A stretch of DNA of 64,000 bases from an uncultured Draconibacterium sp. (GCF_963677565.1 NZ_OY781981.1:4518001-4582000); one strand, 5' to 3'. Counted from the first letter of the stretch, positions 7,616 through 16,830 are shown. Numbers and translations are program-made. Notes: generated by a model not told the origin, from the letters alone.

Positions 7616-9799
7616 TTACCACGGAACAAATGAGATTTTTCGGGTAACAAACGAATCGCCATAAGAAAATCGAACAAAGTAAACTCCCGGAGTTTTTCCA
7701 AGTAAACTGATTTTTGCATGGTAGGTATCGGAATGAGATACTGTGGTCTGCATTTGCTGTCCAATCAGATTGTATACTACAATACTTCTCGGATCGATCT
7801 CTTTATCCGATTCAATCGTTAATGCTTTAGCTGTTGGATTTGGATATATCAACACATTTTCGGGCTGATCGACAATCGGAGTATCGGTTGTTAACCGATA
7901 ATTACAAGCAACCAGTTCCATTACATTAACCATGGCGTAGTTCTGCGGGTTCAATGCACTAAAACTTTGCCAGTTACCGTCTTGTAAAAGGTAGCAATGA
8001 TTTTCACTCCCTGCATCTTCACGAAGCGATTGATAAATAGCCAAAGTGTCTGCTGTCTGAATATCGCTCAGTTCAAATCCCACAAAAAAAGTGTCAGCTG
8101 GTTGTACCATCTGGTCAAATCCTACAAAATTCATGGCATCTTCCGCCCAATTATCAATAGTAACTGTTTTACTGTATATTAACTCTTCCGGAGAACTGTT
8201 CCCGTTATATACTTTAACCGTTATTCGGCTATTATTATTACCGGTTACGAGTTTGCCAACACCAAACGAAACTCCATCCAAAATTTCATCACCGTTAATA
8301 GCAAATCGTTCAACAATTTCGTCAATGCCAACCGAATTTGTTCCGCCCCAATAACCTAATGTCTCGCCCGCAACAGTAATTGCAATATTTCCGTGTTCAT
8401 CTGCATCATTCAAATGTGTAAAAGCATTACATAAATCTTCATTGGTATTAAACTCTTTCCCGTCTATCGACAATGAAGCAGTTCCCATTGGATCCAGCCA
8501 GTATTTCAATTGTTTTGTTGAATCTGGATTGTAATCCCATTGCATGGAAAAACGTGCGTAATAATCGTTAAGCGGACTTCCACAAACTGCTGCACCACCT
8601 GATAAAGTACCGATAAGTTGATTATCCATATTAAACAACGCGCCTCCCGACGAACCAACTTCGGTCACACCTTCATCCCAATATAAAACCTTTAAAGAAC
8701 CGTTCGTAGGATTTTTAATACTTGTTGATCTAAAAGTTGCATATTCTGGCGAATCATAATCGAACGATATCTTTTTTACATCGCCCATTGGATGATGAAT
8801 GCTAACAGATGAGTCGGGTAAACCGGAAGACCTGTCCCAGCCGGCATAATATGGTCTGAAATCAGGTGGCGGAATATCATTCAATTCCACTAATGCCAAA
8901 TCAAGACTATCAAAATGTGCTTTCATTATTGCTCCCGACAACGAATGAATAGGATCGCCATCTAACGGAGCACAATACGGACTTTCGTAATTAAATGTAT
9001 AAACTGTTGTTTCTGCCAGGTCCCAGGCATCGTAACAATGCGAGGCAGATAGCACATAAGGTGTTTCATCCTCGGCAGTGTTATTTACCAGTGTTCCTGT
9101 ACATACTTCCCTTCCATCAACAATCAAACGGCAAACTGCATCTTTTAACTGGTTCCATTTATCTCCAATTTCACAATTTACATCAATATTACAGTATCCG
9201 GCTGCCTCTCCGTTTATTGGTCTCCTGTCAAACTTTAATATCCCCATAAAATCATGATTCACCCGTGAAATGGTAAAATCATCGGGAGTTCCCTCAGATT
9301 CAGGTACTTCATACTGAACTGTAATTTCATCTCCGGCAACCGGCGACACTGCGAATTTCCGCGATAAGCTATTGTTGTTTGAAGTAAAAGCTCCCAGGTA
9401 GTTATTCGTTTTTTCATTGTAAAGAAACAGACGCCCTTTTTCATTTAATTCAAAGTTATCGAATATTAGATTGAGTGAATAGGCATTTTCTGAAGCAAGC
9501 GTAATTTTCCAAACATTGTACCCTGCGTTTGTTGAATACCAAACGCCCGAATTTGCAGGGCTAAAATCAACATTAAAAGCATGTGCAAAAGTTAAAGCTT
9601 TGAGTTTATTTTCAGCAGCACGGTTTTCTTCAATGGCAGCATCAACCACACTTTGATTCAGTGCAGGCATTTTAACAACAAGTTGCCTGGCACTTTTTTG
9701 ACTGATAACCTGTAGTGGAAATCCGCCTTCTGAAAGCTGAGCGCTAACTGTATTACAGATACATATTAGCAGGATAAATACCGGAATATACAAACGCAT
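7616..9799 (-). CDS. secreted trypsin-like serine endopeptidase with T9SS sorting domain
   Basis: Extracellular S1-family serine protease of the lysyl-endopeptidase-like type, 727 residues from the start chosen here. The frame continues to 9898, but the ATG at 9799 begins a proper signal peptide (MRLYIPVFILLICI core, VSAQ end), so the upstream 33 codons are left out. The catalytic triad is visible: His in SASHCYD (about 254), Asp in SLDLALVEL (about 300) and Ser in GSSGGALF (about 384). A beta-sandwich region follows. The last roughly 80 residues form a type A type IX secretion sorting domain (VLIYPNPT at its start, GVYFVRF and a terminal basic strand). The protein is therefore exported through T9SS and anchored or released at the cell surface. 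It is probably a single-gene transcript. Confidence 0.9.
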   Translation of the reverse strand: MRLYIPVFILLICICNTVSAQLSEGGFPLQVISQKSARQLVVKMPALNQSVVDAAIEENRAAENKLKALTFAHAFNVDFSPANSGVWYSTNAGYNVWKITLASENAYSLNLIFDNFELNEKGRLFLYNEKTNNYLGAFTSNNNSLSRKFAVSPVAGDEITVQYEVPESEGTPDDFTISRVNHDFMGILKFDRRPINGEAAGYCNIDVNCEIGDKWNQLKDAVCRLIVDGREVCTGTLVNNTAEDETPYVLSASHCYDAWDLAETTVYTFNYESPYCAPLDGDPIHSLSGAIMKAHFDSLDLALVELNDIPPPDFRPYYAGWDRSSGLPDSSVSIHHPMGDVKKISFDYDSPEYATFRSTSIKNPTNGSLKVLYWDEGVTEVGSSGGALFNMDNQLIGTLSGGAAVCGSPLNDYYARFSMQWDYNPDSTKQLKYWLDPMGTASLSIDGKEFNTNEDLCNAFTHLNDADEHGNIAITVAGETLGYWGGTNSVGIDEIVERFAINGDEILDGVSFGVGKLVTGNNNSRITVKVYNGNSSPEELIYSKTVTIDNWAEDAMNFVGFDQMVQPADTFFVGFELSDIQTADTLAIYQSLREDAGSENHCYLLQDGNWQSFSALNPQNYAMVNVMELVACNYRLTTDTPIVDQPENVLIYPNPTAKALTIESDKEIDPRSIVVYNLIGQQMQTTVSHSDTYHAKISLLGKTPGVYFVRFSYGDSFVTRKISFVPW

Positions 9800-9941
9800 T
9801 CTAAATGGTTTTCGTAGGGTAAATAAAACAATTTGGCCGTAAATTACGGATTTTTTGATGAGATTTATGACAATCCCGTAACTTTTCAACAAAATCACGA
9901 GTAGTATGTTCTATATTGTAATTAACCTATAAATTTTAATT

Positions 9942-10325
9942 ATGAAAAAGTCTTTATCAATCTTTACGCTGGTAATTCTGGTATTGGGTTTGGTTGCTCT
10001 TAGTGCCAAAAAACCTGCAAAAACAAATTCTTCTATGCCCGATGATGTAAAAGCGGTTATCGATAATTCATGTTATGGTTGCCATAACTCAGAATCGAGA
10101 AACGAAGACGGTAAAAAAGCACTTCAGTTTGACACATTCGAAGAACTTACCACAATCAAAAAAATTCATGCCTACAAAGAAATTGAAGAAGTACTTGATG
10201 AAAGTGAAATGCCTCCGAAGAAATTTTTAGAGCGATTTCCGGATAAAGCCTTAAACGAGGATGATAAAAAATTGTTAATGGACTGGTCGAAAAAAGAAGC
10301 AGAAGCCTTAGTTAAAGGAATGTAA
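9942..10325 (+). CDS. periplasmic c-type haem-binding protein
   Basis: A 127-residue exported protein with an N-terminal hydrophobic segment (residues about 5-22) that can serve as signal or anchor. One CYGCH haem-attachment motif lies at about 45-49 and a downstream methionine (SEMPPK, about 90) is a plausible axial ligand. It resembles the haem-binding domain family common in Bacteroidota. It is one base upstream of a second CxxCH protein, so the two are almost certainly co-transcribed and may exchange electrons. The redox partner is unknown. Confidence 0.78.
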   Translation: MKKSLSIFTLVILVLGLVALSAKKPAKTNSSMPDDVKAVIDNSCYGCHNSESRNEDGKKALQFDTFEELTTIKKIHAYKEIEEVLDESEMPPKKFLERFPDKALNEDDKKLLMDWSKKEAEALVKGM

Positions 10326-10326
10326 T

Positions 10327-10800
10327 ATGCGTCGATTTTTACGATTTGTGTTAATAACATTGCTGCTTGCTTTTATTGTTATCCAGTTTTTCCAACCGGA
10401 AAAAAATAGCAGTGGAATAAGCAGCAATCATATTTATAATCAGGTTGAGGTACCTGAAAATATCCAAACCATGCTAACGAATGCATGCATGGATTGCCAC
10501 TCAAACAATACCAATTATTTGTGGTACCACCGTATTTCTCCTGTTTCGTGGATGGTTGACGACCATGTTAAACACGGGAAACAGGAACTGAATTTTTCGG
10601 AATGGGCAACAATGGATATTTTTGAGAAAATAACTATTCTTGAAGAAATTTGCCAGGAAACCGAGCGAAAATCAATGCCACTGAAATCATACCGGGTTAT
10701 GCACCCAAAGTCAAAATTAACTGACGAACAGATTGCCCAGCTGTGCGACTGGACCACAAAACTTGCCGAAGAATTACTTAAAAATGCTGCCGGCGAATAG
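10327..10800 (+). CDS. haem-binding domain (Haem_bd) cytochrome-like protein
   Basis: A 157-residue protein with an N-terminal membrane anchor (about 7-22, VLITLLLAFIVIQFF) and a haem c site CMDCH at about 55-59. The following N-N-T-N-YLWYHRISPVSWM block and the DHVKHGKQELNFSEW block are the signature of the Bacteroidota Haem_bd family (PF14376 type). MPLKSY near residue 118 may supply the second haem ligand. It starts one base after the previous gene's stop codon. Family members are thought to be periplasmic electron carriers or haem sensors; the actual role is not established here. Confidence 0.82.
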   Translation: MRRFLRFVLITLLLAFIVIQFFQPEKNSSGISSNHIYNQVEVPENIQTMLTNACMDCHSNNTNYLWYHRISPVSWMVDDHVKHGKQELNFSEWATMDIFEKITILEEICQETERKSMPLKSYRVMHPKSKLTDEQIAQLCDWTTKLAEELLKNAAGE

Positions 10801-10850
10801 TTGTTTCCAATAAATATTCATTATAGTATCTTTATCCAAAATTTATAGCT

Positions 10851-11264
10851 ATGAAAGTTTTGGTGATGTATGTGGATGAATTTTCATACAAACCTGCACA
10901 GAAAAATTTAAATGAAGTAAGCGACATTTCTGAGGGTGCTACATTTTCTGATTCGATTCTGGCGTTTATTCAGGTAGAAGAAAGCGACGAAGAAAAAGAT
11001 GTGAAAAGTCGAGAAAAAAAACTGGTCAACCATTTAAAATGGACGGCCCGAAAAAACAATTGCAAAAGTGTAATCCTGCATTCGTTTGCGCACCTTTCTG
11101 AGTCAAAAGCATCGGTTGGTTTTACCAAAGCATTATTTGATCAGGCAGAAGTGAGGCTGCAGAATGCCGATTTCGTTACGGCTCAAACTCCGTTTGGTTA
11201 TTTCCTTGATCTTGAAATTAAAGCTCCGGGATTTTCTCTGGCACGTATTTGGGCAACGCTTTAA
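10851..11264 (+). CDS. free-standing threonyl-tRNA synthetase editing domain protein
   Basis: A 137-residue cytoplasmic protein matching the archaeal ThrRS N-terminal editing domain (PF08915 type, DTD-like fold), which hydrolyses Ser mischarged on tRNA-Thr. It starts MKVLVMYVDEFSY; the diagnostic motifs are VILHSFAHLS (about 74-83), in place of the archaeal V-H-FAHLS motif, and TPFGYF followed by LEIKAPG (about 113-126), in place of P-FGW..EI..KGH. No synthetase domain is fused, so it would act in trans, if on tRNA at all. Bacterial ThrRS normally carries a different N2 editing domain, which makes this copy either a second proofreader or a repurposed enzyme. It sits just upstream of a DEAD-box helicase with its own promoter signal between. 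Confidence 0.82.
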   Translation: MKVLVMYVDEFSYKPAQKNLNEVSDISEGATFSDSILAFIQVEESDEEKDVKSREKKLVNHLKWTARKNNCKSVILHSFAHLSESKASVGFTKALFDQAEVRLQNADFVTAQTPFGYFLDLEIKAPGFSLARIWATL

Positions 11265-11359
11265 AAGGATTAAAATATATTGATGAAGGATTCATCCAGT
11301 CAAAATATTGAATCTTAGGTTCATCTTTTTTATTCTGGCTTCTCCTAAATAAATTCACC

Positions 11360-11367
11360 TATCTTTG
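11360..11367 (+). promoter_or_regulatory. -7 box of a Bacteroidota promoter before the helicase gene
   Basis: TATCTTTG matches the TAnnTTTG -7 element exactly, 16 bp before the helicase ATG, giving a very short leader. No convincing -33 TTTG is present at the usual distance. Confidence 0.45.
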
Positions 11368-11383
11368 CCGAAAATTACTATAA

Positions 11384-12619
11384 ATGAAATTCGAGGATTA
11401 TTCCATATCCAACACCATAAAAACCAACCTTGCAAAAAACGGATTCCGTCGTCCTACCGACATTCAGTTTAAGGCTATTCCACCCGTGTTACGTGGCGAA
11501 GATGTTTTGGCTATTGCACAAACCGGTACCGGAAAAACCGCGGCTTTTGCTATTCCGGTAATTCACAACATTCAGCAAGCCAAGCTGAATCACCAAGTTC
11601 AGGGAATAAGCTGTCTTATTATGGCTCCAACGCACGAACTGGCGAAACAGATCAACGAAGTGTTTGTCTCCATTTCAAAAAATACCGGTGTAAAAACTAC
11701 CGTAATTATTGGTGGTGTTGATCAGGATCCTCAAATCGACCGATTAAAAAGCGGAACCGATGTTTTGGTTGCCACTCCCGGTCGTTTATTCGATTTGGTT
11801 AGCCAGGGACACCTGAAGCTTCATGGTGTGAAAACGCTGATATTGGACGAAGCAGATCATATGCTCGATCTTGGTTTTATCAACGATATAAACGATTTAA
11901 TTCGTTTTCTTCCTTCAAAACGACAAACTTTGTTTTTTTCGGCCACTATCAATAAAAAGATTAAAAAGCTGGCTTATTCATTGGTTAACAAGCCTATCCG
12001 CATACAAATTTCGCCTAAAAATCCGGTAGCAAAAACCATTGAGCACCAGGTTGCTTTTATCGAAATGGATGACAAAAGAGCATTTCTTGAACGTTTGGTT
12101 GACGAGAATCCGGGAGCAAAAATTCTGGCTTTCGTGCGTACAAAAGTACGAGCCGAGCGCGTGAAAAAAGCAATGGCTCGTGTTGAAATTGAAAGCGATA
12201 CCATTCACAGCGATAAGGATCAGGCAGAACGCGACAATACAATGAAGCGTTTTAAAGCAGGGGAACTTAAACTCCTGATTGCCACCGATGTAAGTGCCCG
12301 CGGAATTGATATTCCGAACGTTGACTTCGTTGTAAACTACGATCTGCCCGAAGTTGCCGAAAACTACGTACACCGTGTAGGACGAACCGGTCGGGGAAAC
12401 CAAAAAGGAAAAGCGGTTTCGTTCTGCAGCACCGAAGAACGTGAGATTCTTGACGAAATTGAAAGCTTTTTAGGAAAAGATATTTTACGTTTGGATATCG
12501 AAAAAAGCGATTACGTTGATACACTTGAATTTACAAAAGACACCGATTACAACTGGCAAAAGCTTATGCGCGATAATGAACGGGAACTAAAAGCGGAGAA
12601 AAAAAAGAAAAAGAAATAA
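11384..12619 (+). CDS. DEAD-box ATP-dependent RNA helicase (RhlE-like)
   Basis: ATP-dependent RNA unwinding enzyme, likely in RNA turnover, ribosome assembly or cold adaptation. All core motifs are present in order: Q motif (RRPTDIQ, about 22-28), motif I AQTGTGKT (45-52), Ia PTHELA (82-87), TPGR (131-134), motif II DEAD (155-158), motif III SAT (186-188), then in the second RecA domain RGIDIPNVDFVVNYDLP (motif V) and HRVGRTGR (motif VI). A short C-terminal tail is rich in Lys and Glu (ending in a run of lysines), an RNA-contacting extension typical of RhlE-type proteins. At 411 residues it is complete. Ia reads PTHELA where PTRELA is the usual form, a mild variation. It converges on the DUF1080 gene with only 4 bp between stops. 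Confidence 0.93.
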   Translation: MKFEDYSISNTIKTNLAKNGFRRPTDIQFKAIPPVLRGEDVLAIAQTGTGKTAAFAIPVIHNIQQAKLNHQVQGISCLIMAPTHELAKQINEVFVSISKNTGVKTTVIIGGVDQDPQIDRLKSGTDVLVATPGRLFDLVSQGHLKLHGVKTLILDEADHMLDLGFINDINDLIRFLPSKRQTLFFSATINKKIKKLAYSLVNKPIRIQISPKNPVAKTIEHQVAFIEMDDKRAFLERLVDENPGAKILAFVRTKVRAERVKKAMARVEIESDTIHSDKDQAERDNTMKRFKAGELKLLIATDVSARGIDIPNVDFVVNYDLPEVAENYVHRVGRTGRGNQKGKAVSFCSTEEREILDEIESFLGKDILRLDIEKSDYVDTLEFTKDTDYNWQKLMRDNERELKAEKKKKKK

Positions 12620-12623
12620 GCTG

Positions 12624-13310
12624 TTAATCCAGTTCCAAATCGCGTAGCCAGATATTGCGAAGTTCGGCAGTGGTAAGCCAGGTACAAATCCCAAATGGTT
12701 TTGATAATGCTACCTCGGGCCTGATACTTAAATCATGATTGGTATAATTAAAATCAACAAGCTTTTCTTCATCAACCCAGGCTTTAATTTCTTCTTCTGA
12801 AACCTGTAAACGAATAGTGTACCATATTTTCTTTTCGAAATTTTTTAACACCTGGGTTTCATTCTCCGAAGCATCAACTCCGTCGATACAGCTCAAACCA
12901 ACAACAGGGCCGCCCCATCCTCCAATAATCAAAGAGCAAAAGTCATCATTTACCGGAAATGTCATCCCGCAAAAAAAGTCGTTGCCAACCATTTTTCTGG
13001 CCTCAAGCTGAACCTCATAATTCATCTTCGGGAAAGTATCCATCCAGGTAATTCCGCTACATCCGTCGCCGTAATTTATAACAATGCTCCCCTCTGAAAC
13101 CATCACCGGCCCTTCGGTTCCAAAAGATGTTATTTCCCAGTTGCTTAAAGAATTTCCATCAAATAACGATTTCCAGCCTCTGGGAACTTCAGCAGCAATC
13201 TGCGTTTTTTGCTGAGTCTGCTTCCCTTGTTTAGTTGAACTGTTACAAGAAATAAGTAAGATGGTGAATGCAAAACAAAGCTGTATTAAGATATTGGAAG
13301 TACGATACAT
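12624..13310 (-). CDS. DUF1080 (3-keto-disaccharide hydrolase-like) lipoprotein
   Basis: Lipoprotein of 228 residues: signal sequence with lipobox LLISC (Cys about 21) and Ser/Thr after it. The domain is a concanavalin-like jelly roll of the DUF1080 / 3-keto-disaccharide hydrolase family, recognised by WKSLFDGNSLSNWEI near the start, and GCSGITW, FPKMNYEVQLEARK and FFCGMTFPV further on. Characterised relatives cleave 3-keto-glycosides, but many members are untested. It is an isolated minus-strand gene between the helicase and ilvC, with a terminator-like hairpin upstream belonging to ilvC. Substrate unknown. Confidence 0.78.
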   Translation of the reverse strand: MYRTSNILIQLCFAFTILLISCNSSTKQGKQTQQKTQIAAEVPRGWKSLFDGNSLSNWEITSFGTEGPVMVSEGSIVINYGDGCSGITWMDTFPKMNYEVQLEARKMVGNDFFCGMTFPVNDDFCSLIIGGWGGPVVGLSCIDGVDASENETQVLKNFEKKIWYTIRLQVSEEEIKAWVDEEKLVDFNYTNHDLSIRPEVALSKPFGICTWLTTAELRNIWLRDLELD

Positions 13311-13433
13311 TTTTTTATTTAAAAGTATAAAAGATGAAAGCCTCTGGCAATAAAAAGTTGGATAAAATCTTATGTATTTTTCGAATCCCTCTTAAAGTAT
13401 TTGAGGCTTCTGCTTTAATTAAGGACAAAATAA

Positions 13434-13464
13434 AACTGGCCCTACCATTTAGGCAGAGCCAGTT
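13434..13464 (-). terminator. rho-independent terminator after ilvC
   Basis: A 7-bp stem (AACTGGC with GCCAGTT) and an inner CT/AG pair enclose a loop. On the minus strand it is followed by TTTATTTTG. It lies about 53 bp past the ilvC stop codon. Confidence 0.6.
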
Positions 13465-13516
13465 CTAAAAATATATGATCGTCTGTTTTTGTTAGTTCAA
13501 AACAATAAAATCCGTA

Positions 13517-14992
13517 TTAGATGATGGCTTCCATTGCTTCCATTGCCTCACGTAACTCGGCACCAATAATTTCTACATCGCTGTAACGAATGGCATCGTT
13601 CACTTCAATTAATTCTTTGTTGTCAACGTGTGCATCAATACCTTCGTTAAAGTTTTTACCTATAACGTTGGGTTCTATTTTACTCATAAAGTCAGCCAAC
13701 AATGGTTTGCAAGCATGATCAAACAAGTAACAACCGTACTCAGCAGTATCAGAAATTACACGGTTCATTTCGAACAGTTTTTTACGTGCAATTGTATTGG
13801 CAATAAGTGGTGTTTCGTGCAACGATTCGTAGTAAGCAGATTCTGCTTTAATACCGGCTTCACCCATCACATCGAAAGCCAACTCAACACCGGCTTTTAC
13901 AAATGCAACCATCAAAGTACCGTTATCGAAATACTCTTGCTCAGTAATTTCCATATCGCCGGCAGGAGTTTTCTCAAAAGCAGTCTCACCTGTAGCAGCA
14001 CGCCAGGTTAACAGATTTTTATCTCCGTTGGCCCAATCTTCCATCATAGTTGACGAGAACGTTCCGTCCATAATGTCATCCATATGTTTTTCGAACAACG
14101 GACGCATGATCTCTTTCAATTCTTCTGAAAGTTTATAAGCCTCTATTTTTGCTGGATTTGATAAACGATCCATCATATGAGTGATACCACCAAGTTTCAG
14201 CGCTTCGGTAGTGGTTTCCCATCCGTACTGAACCAGTTTTGATGCGTATCCCGGATCGATTCCTTTTTCAACCATTTTGTTGAAACAAAGGATGGAACCT
14301 GTTTGCAATACACCGCAAAGAATGGTTTGCTCTCCCATTAAATCTGATTTTACCTCAGCAACAAAAGATGAATGAAGTACACCTGCTTTATGACCACCGG
14401 TACCAACACAATAAGCTTTGGCAATTTCCAGTCCATCGCCATTTGGATCGTTCTCGCGGTGAACTGCAATTAAAGTAGGAACACCAAATCCACGCAGGAA
14501 TTCAGCACGAACTTCTGATGCAGGTGATTTTGGTGCTACCATAATAACGGTGATATCGTCGCGAATTTGCATACCTTCTTCAACAATGTTGAAACCGTGT
14601 GAGTAGGACAGGCAAGCACCTTTTTTCATTAAAGGAAGTGCTGCATTTACAACCGGAGTATGGTATTTATCAGGTGTAAGGTTCAGCACCAAATCAGCTT
14701 GTGGAATCATTTCTTCAAAAGTTCCTACTACAAAATTATTTTCAGTAGCATTTTGATAGGAAACCTGTTTCTCATCAATTTCTACCTGACGGATGGCATA
14801 TGAAACATCCAATCCGCTGTCGCGCATATTTAATCCCTGAGCCAGCCCTTGTGCACCACAACCCAGAACAACAATTTTTTTACCTTCCAGTTTCTTTACG
14901 CCATCCGAAAATTCGGATTCTTCCATAAAGTCACATTTTCCTAACTCCTCTAACTGTATCCGTAATGGAATTGAATTGAAATAATTTCCCAT
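13517..14992 (-). CDS. ilvC: ketol-acid reductoisomerase, class II (long form)
   Basis: Catalyses the Mg2+ and NADPH-dependent isomeroreduction of 2-acetolactate and 2-aceto-2-hydroxybutyrate in valine, leucine and isoleucine synthesis. It aligns from end to end with the 491-residue enterobacterial IlvC: N-terminus GNYFNSIPLRIQLEELGKC, Rossmann motif GCGAQGLAQGLNMRDSGLD (about 45-62) followed by Arg (IRQ) for NADPH phosphate. Then come SHGFNIVEEG, MVAPKSP, GGHKAGVL and the metal-binding block EVKSDLMGEQTILCG. Two helical C-terminal KARI domains are present, the second with ESLHETPLIANTIARKKLFEMN. Length 491 matches class II exactly. It stands alone rather than in an ilv operon. No leader peptide or T-box is evident upstream. 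Confidence 0.97.
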   Translation of the reverse strand: MGNYFNSIPLRIQLEELGKCDFMEESEFSDGVKKLEGKKIVVLGCGAQGLAQGLNMRDSGLDVSYAIRQVEIDEKQVSYQNATENNFVVGTFEEMIPQADLVLNLTPDKYHTPVVNAALPLMKKGACLSYSHGFNIVEEGMQIRDDITVIMVAPKSPASEVRAEFLRGFGVPTLIAVHRENDPNGDGLEIAKAYCVGTGGHKAGVLHSSFVAEVKSDLMGEQTILCGVLQTGSILCFNKMVEKGIDPGYASKLVQYGWETTTEALKLGGITHMMDRLSNPAKIEAYKLSEELKEIMRPLFEKHMDDIMDGTFSSTMMEDWANGDKNLLTWRAATGETAFEKTPAGDMEITEQEYFDNGTLMVAFVKAGVELAFDVMGEAGIKAESAYYESLHETPLIANTIARKKLFEMNRVISDTAEYGCYLFDHACKPLLADFMSKIEPNVIGKNFNEGIDAHVDNKELIEVNDAIRYSDVEIIGAELREAMEAMEAII

Positions 14993-15227
14993 CTGTCTAT
15001 TTTTTAATAATGATTATACTTTTTAATCGGTTTTCGCCAATCTTTATTCAAAGTTCGAAAACTCATTACAAAACAACAAAATTTATACAATATCAAAATG
15101 TAAAAATACATGGATTTTAGGTAACTTTCATGGATTTAAAATTTAAACGCACCTTAAACACAAAAACATCGAACTAATTTTCAACATTTTAAGCCGTAAT
15201 TCTGATTGGATATTTTGCAAAGTCTTT

Positions 15228-16109
15228 TTAGATAGTTTTTGATCGAAACTGCAATGGAGAGAGTCCGACTTCGCGTTTAAAAAACTTTGCAAAATAACTC
15301 TGATCGGGGAAATTCATTGTAGTGGCAATCTCTGAAACACTTAAATTGGTATGTGCCAGTAATCGCTTAATTTCTATAATCTGTTTTGATTTAATAACCT
15401 GAGAAGATGTTTTCCCGGTTAGCTGACTTACCGTTTGTGTTAAATGATTTGGCGTAAGCGCCATAATATCGGCATACTCGGCCACCGACAGGTTTTCGTG
15501 AAAATGTTCCTCCAACAGTTGAAAGAACTTTTTAACTACGATATGACCTTTGCCTTTCCAGCGGTTTTCATCGTATGGATAAAGGGCTGCGCAGGTTGTT
15601 AAAATTAAATCGAGTACTGATCGTAATATATCTACTGAATAAGCATCCTCTTGTTTGATCTCTTCAATTCCTTTTTTGAACAGGTTTTCCAGAAAAAGCA
15701 TATCACTTTTTTCTGTTAAAAGAAGTGGTGGGTTATTTTGCCGAATAGTAAAAAAGAAAGGGAACTCGATTAAGCGATTTGGATTTCGTTGATTCAACAG
15801 GTAAAATTCGGAGGTAAAAATATAGATAAACCCTTCGATATCGTGCGAAAATTCAATTTTATGAGCTTGCCCCGGCGACATAAAAAACACACAGGGTGGC
15901 TCAATATCGTATTTATTACCATCGATTACGTGCGAGCCTGTTCCTTTTTGCAGGTATAACACCTCGAAAAAATCATGCCGGTGCGGATATTTCACTGCAA
16001 AATGCCTGTTGGCATCAAATACTTCTACCTGAAATTGCTGACTTGCCCGTTCTTCTGAACTAAAGTTATGCAAGCTGTAAACCGGTATATTCTCTGCACG
16101 CGACTTCAA
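15228..16109 (-). CDS. AraC-family transcriptional regulator
   Basis: A 293-residue DNA-binding regulator. The N-terminal cupin (about 25-120, with YPHRHDFFEVLYLQKGTGSH) binds an unknown ligand. The C-terminal double helix-turn-helix (about 195-290) shows AEYADIMALTPNHLTQTVSQ as the first and VSEIATTMNFPDQSYFAKFF followed by VGLSPLQFR as the second, with the classic AraC spacing. It is a lone gene facing away from ilvC, 38 bp downstream of the start of the barrel-protein gene on the same strand. No clear target can be read from the context. Confidence 0.9.
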   Translation of the reverse strand: MKSRAENIPVYSLHNFSSEERASQQFQVEVFDANRHFAVKYPHRHDFFEVLYLQKGTGSHVIDGNKYDIEPPCVFFMSPGQAHKIEFSHDIEGFIYIFTSEFYLLNQRNPNRLIEFPFFFTIRQNNPPLLLTEKSDMLFLENLFKKGIEEIKQEDAYSVDILRSVLDLILTTCAALYPYDENRWKGKGHIVVKKFFQLLEEHFHENLSVAEYADIMALTPNHLTQTVSQLTGKTSSQVIKSKQIIEIKRLLAHTNLSVSEIATTMNFPDQSYFAKFFKREVGLSPLQFRSKTI

Positions 16110-16146
16110 TTTTACGGAATAAAATGTTCACAAATTACTTGGTGAA

Positions 16147-16830
16147 TTAATTATCGAATTTCATGGTATATCCCAACGACAAACGTAAGGTTCTGGTTTT
16201 GGCTTCCTGGCTTTCCAAGGTGGCAATATCGGCAAAACCATGATCATACGAAACGCAAATATTAAAACCATCATCCATTACAAATCCAAACTTAGCTGAA
16301 ACACCATAATCCAACCGATTGTAATCGCCTTCCGATCCCCAAGTTACACTTTCAGAGCTACTGGTTGCTTCAGCTCCTTCATATTGAAAAGTAATTGATT
16401 CATTTCCGAATAATCCCGATCCGATATAGCCTCCCGCTCCAAAATAGATTTTATTTAATGAACGAAAACGGTAAAGATATTTTAGGTAAACCGGAACATC
16501 TGCATAATAAAGCGTTGTTTTATTTTTATGGCTGTAACTGGTTTCATCAAGCTTTTGATGAAATCCTTTTGTTTCGAAAAGCAAACCTCCTTCTACGGCA
16601 ATTTCCTGCGATCGGTCTTTGTTTAACACATATTCGTAAAGCGCACCAATATGCATTCCATACAACGGATTAAAGGAATCTTCTATATCCGTTTCTCCGT
16701 TGCCAAATTTCATATCAGTAATAGCAAGGTTTCCTCCACCCAAAAACGTTACTGATGGATACTGAGCAACTGCATTAGTTGCAACCAAAATTAAACTTGC
16801 AACAAAAAGTAAAGAAGTAAATTTCTTCAT
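16147..16830 (-). CDS. outer membrane beta-barrel protein
   Basis: A 227-residue exported protein: signal peptide (LLFVASLILVATNAVAQ) followed by alternating hydrophobic/polar strands (MHIGALYEYVL, IAVEGGLLFETKGF, LYYADVPVYLKYLYRF, IYFGAGGYIGSGLFG, YGVSAKFGFVMDDGFNICVSY) and a C-terminal aromatic strand RLSLGYTMKF, as in small porin-like PF13568 proteins. It probably forms an 8-stranded barrel in the outer membrane. Cargo or role is not known. It starts 38 bp upstream of the AraC gene, so the two might be transcribed together. Confidence 0.78.
   Translation of the reverse strand: MKKFTSLLFVASLILVATNAVAQYPSVTFLGGGNLAITDMKFGNGETDIEDSFNPLYGMHIGALYEYVLNKDRSQEIAVEGGLLFETKGFHQKLDETSYSHKNKTTLYYADVPVYLKYLYRFRSLNKIYFGAGGYIGSGLFGNESITFQYEGAEATSSSESVTWGSEGDYNRLDYGVSAKFGFVMDDGFNICVSYDHGFADIATLESQEAKTRTLRLSLGYTMKFDN

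Noticed and set aside
11978..12403. Open frame of 141 codons antisense to the helicase gene
   Set aside because: It lies fully within a gene with all DEAD-box motifs, its translation has no domain pattern, and several other frames overlap it. It is a shadow.
14993..15227. Search for a leader peptide, T-box or riboswitch before ilvC
   Set aside because: Only AT-rich sequence with no run of Leu/Ile/Val codons, no T-box motif and no stable stem.
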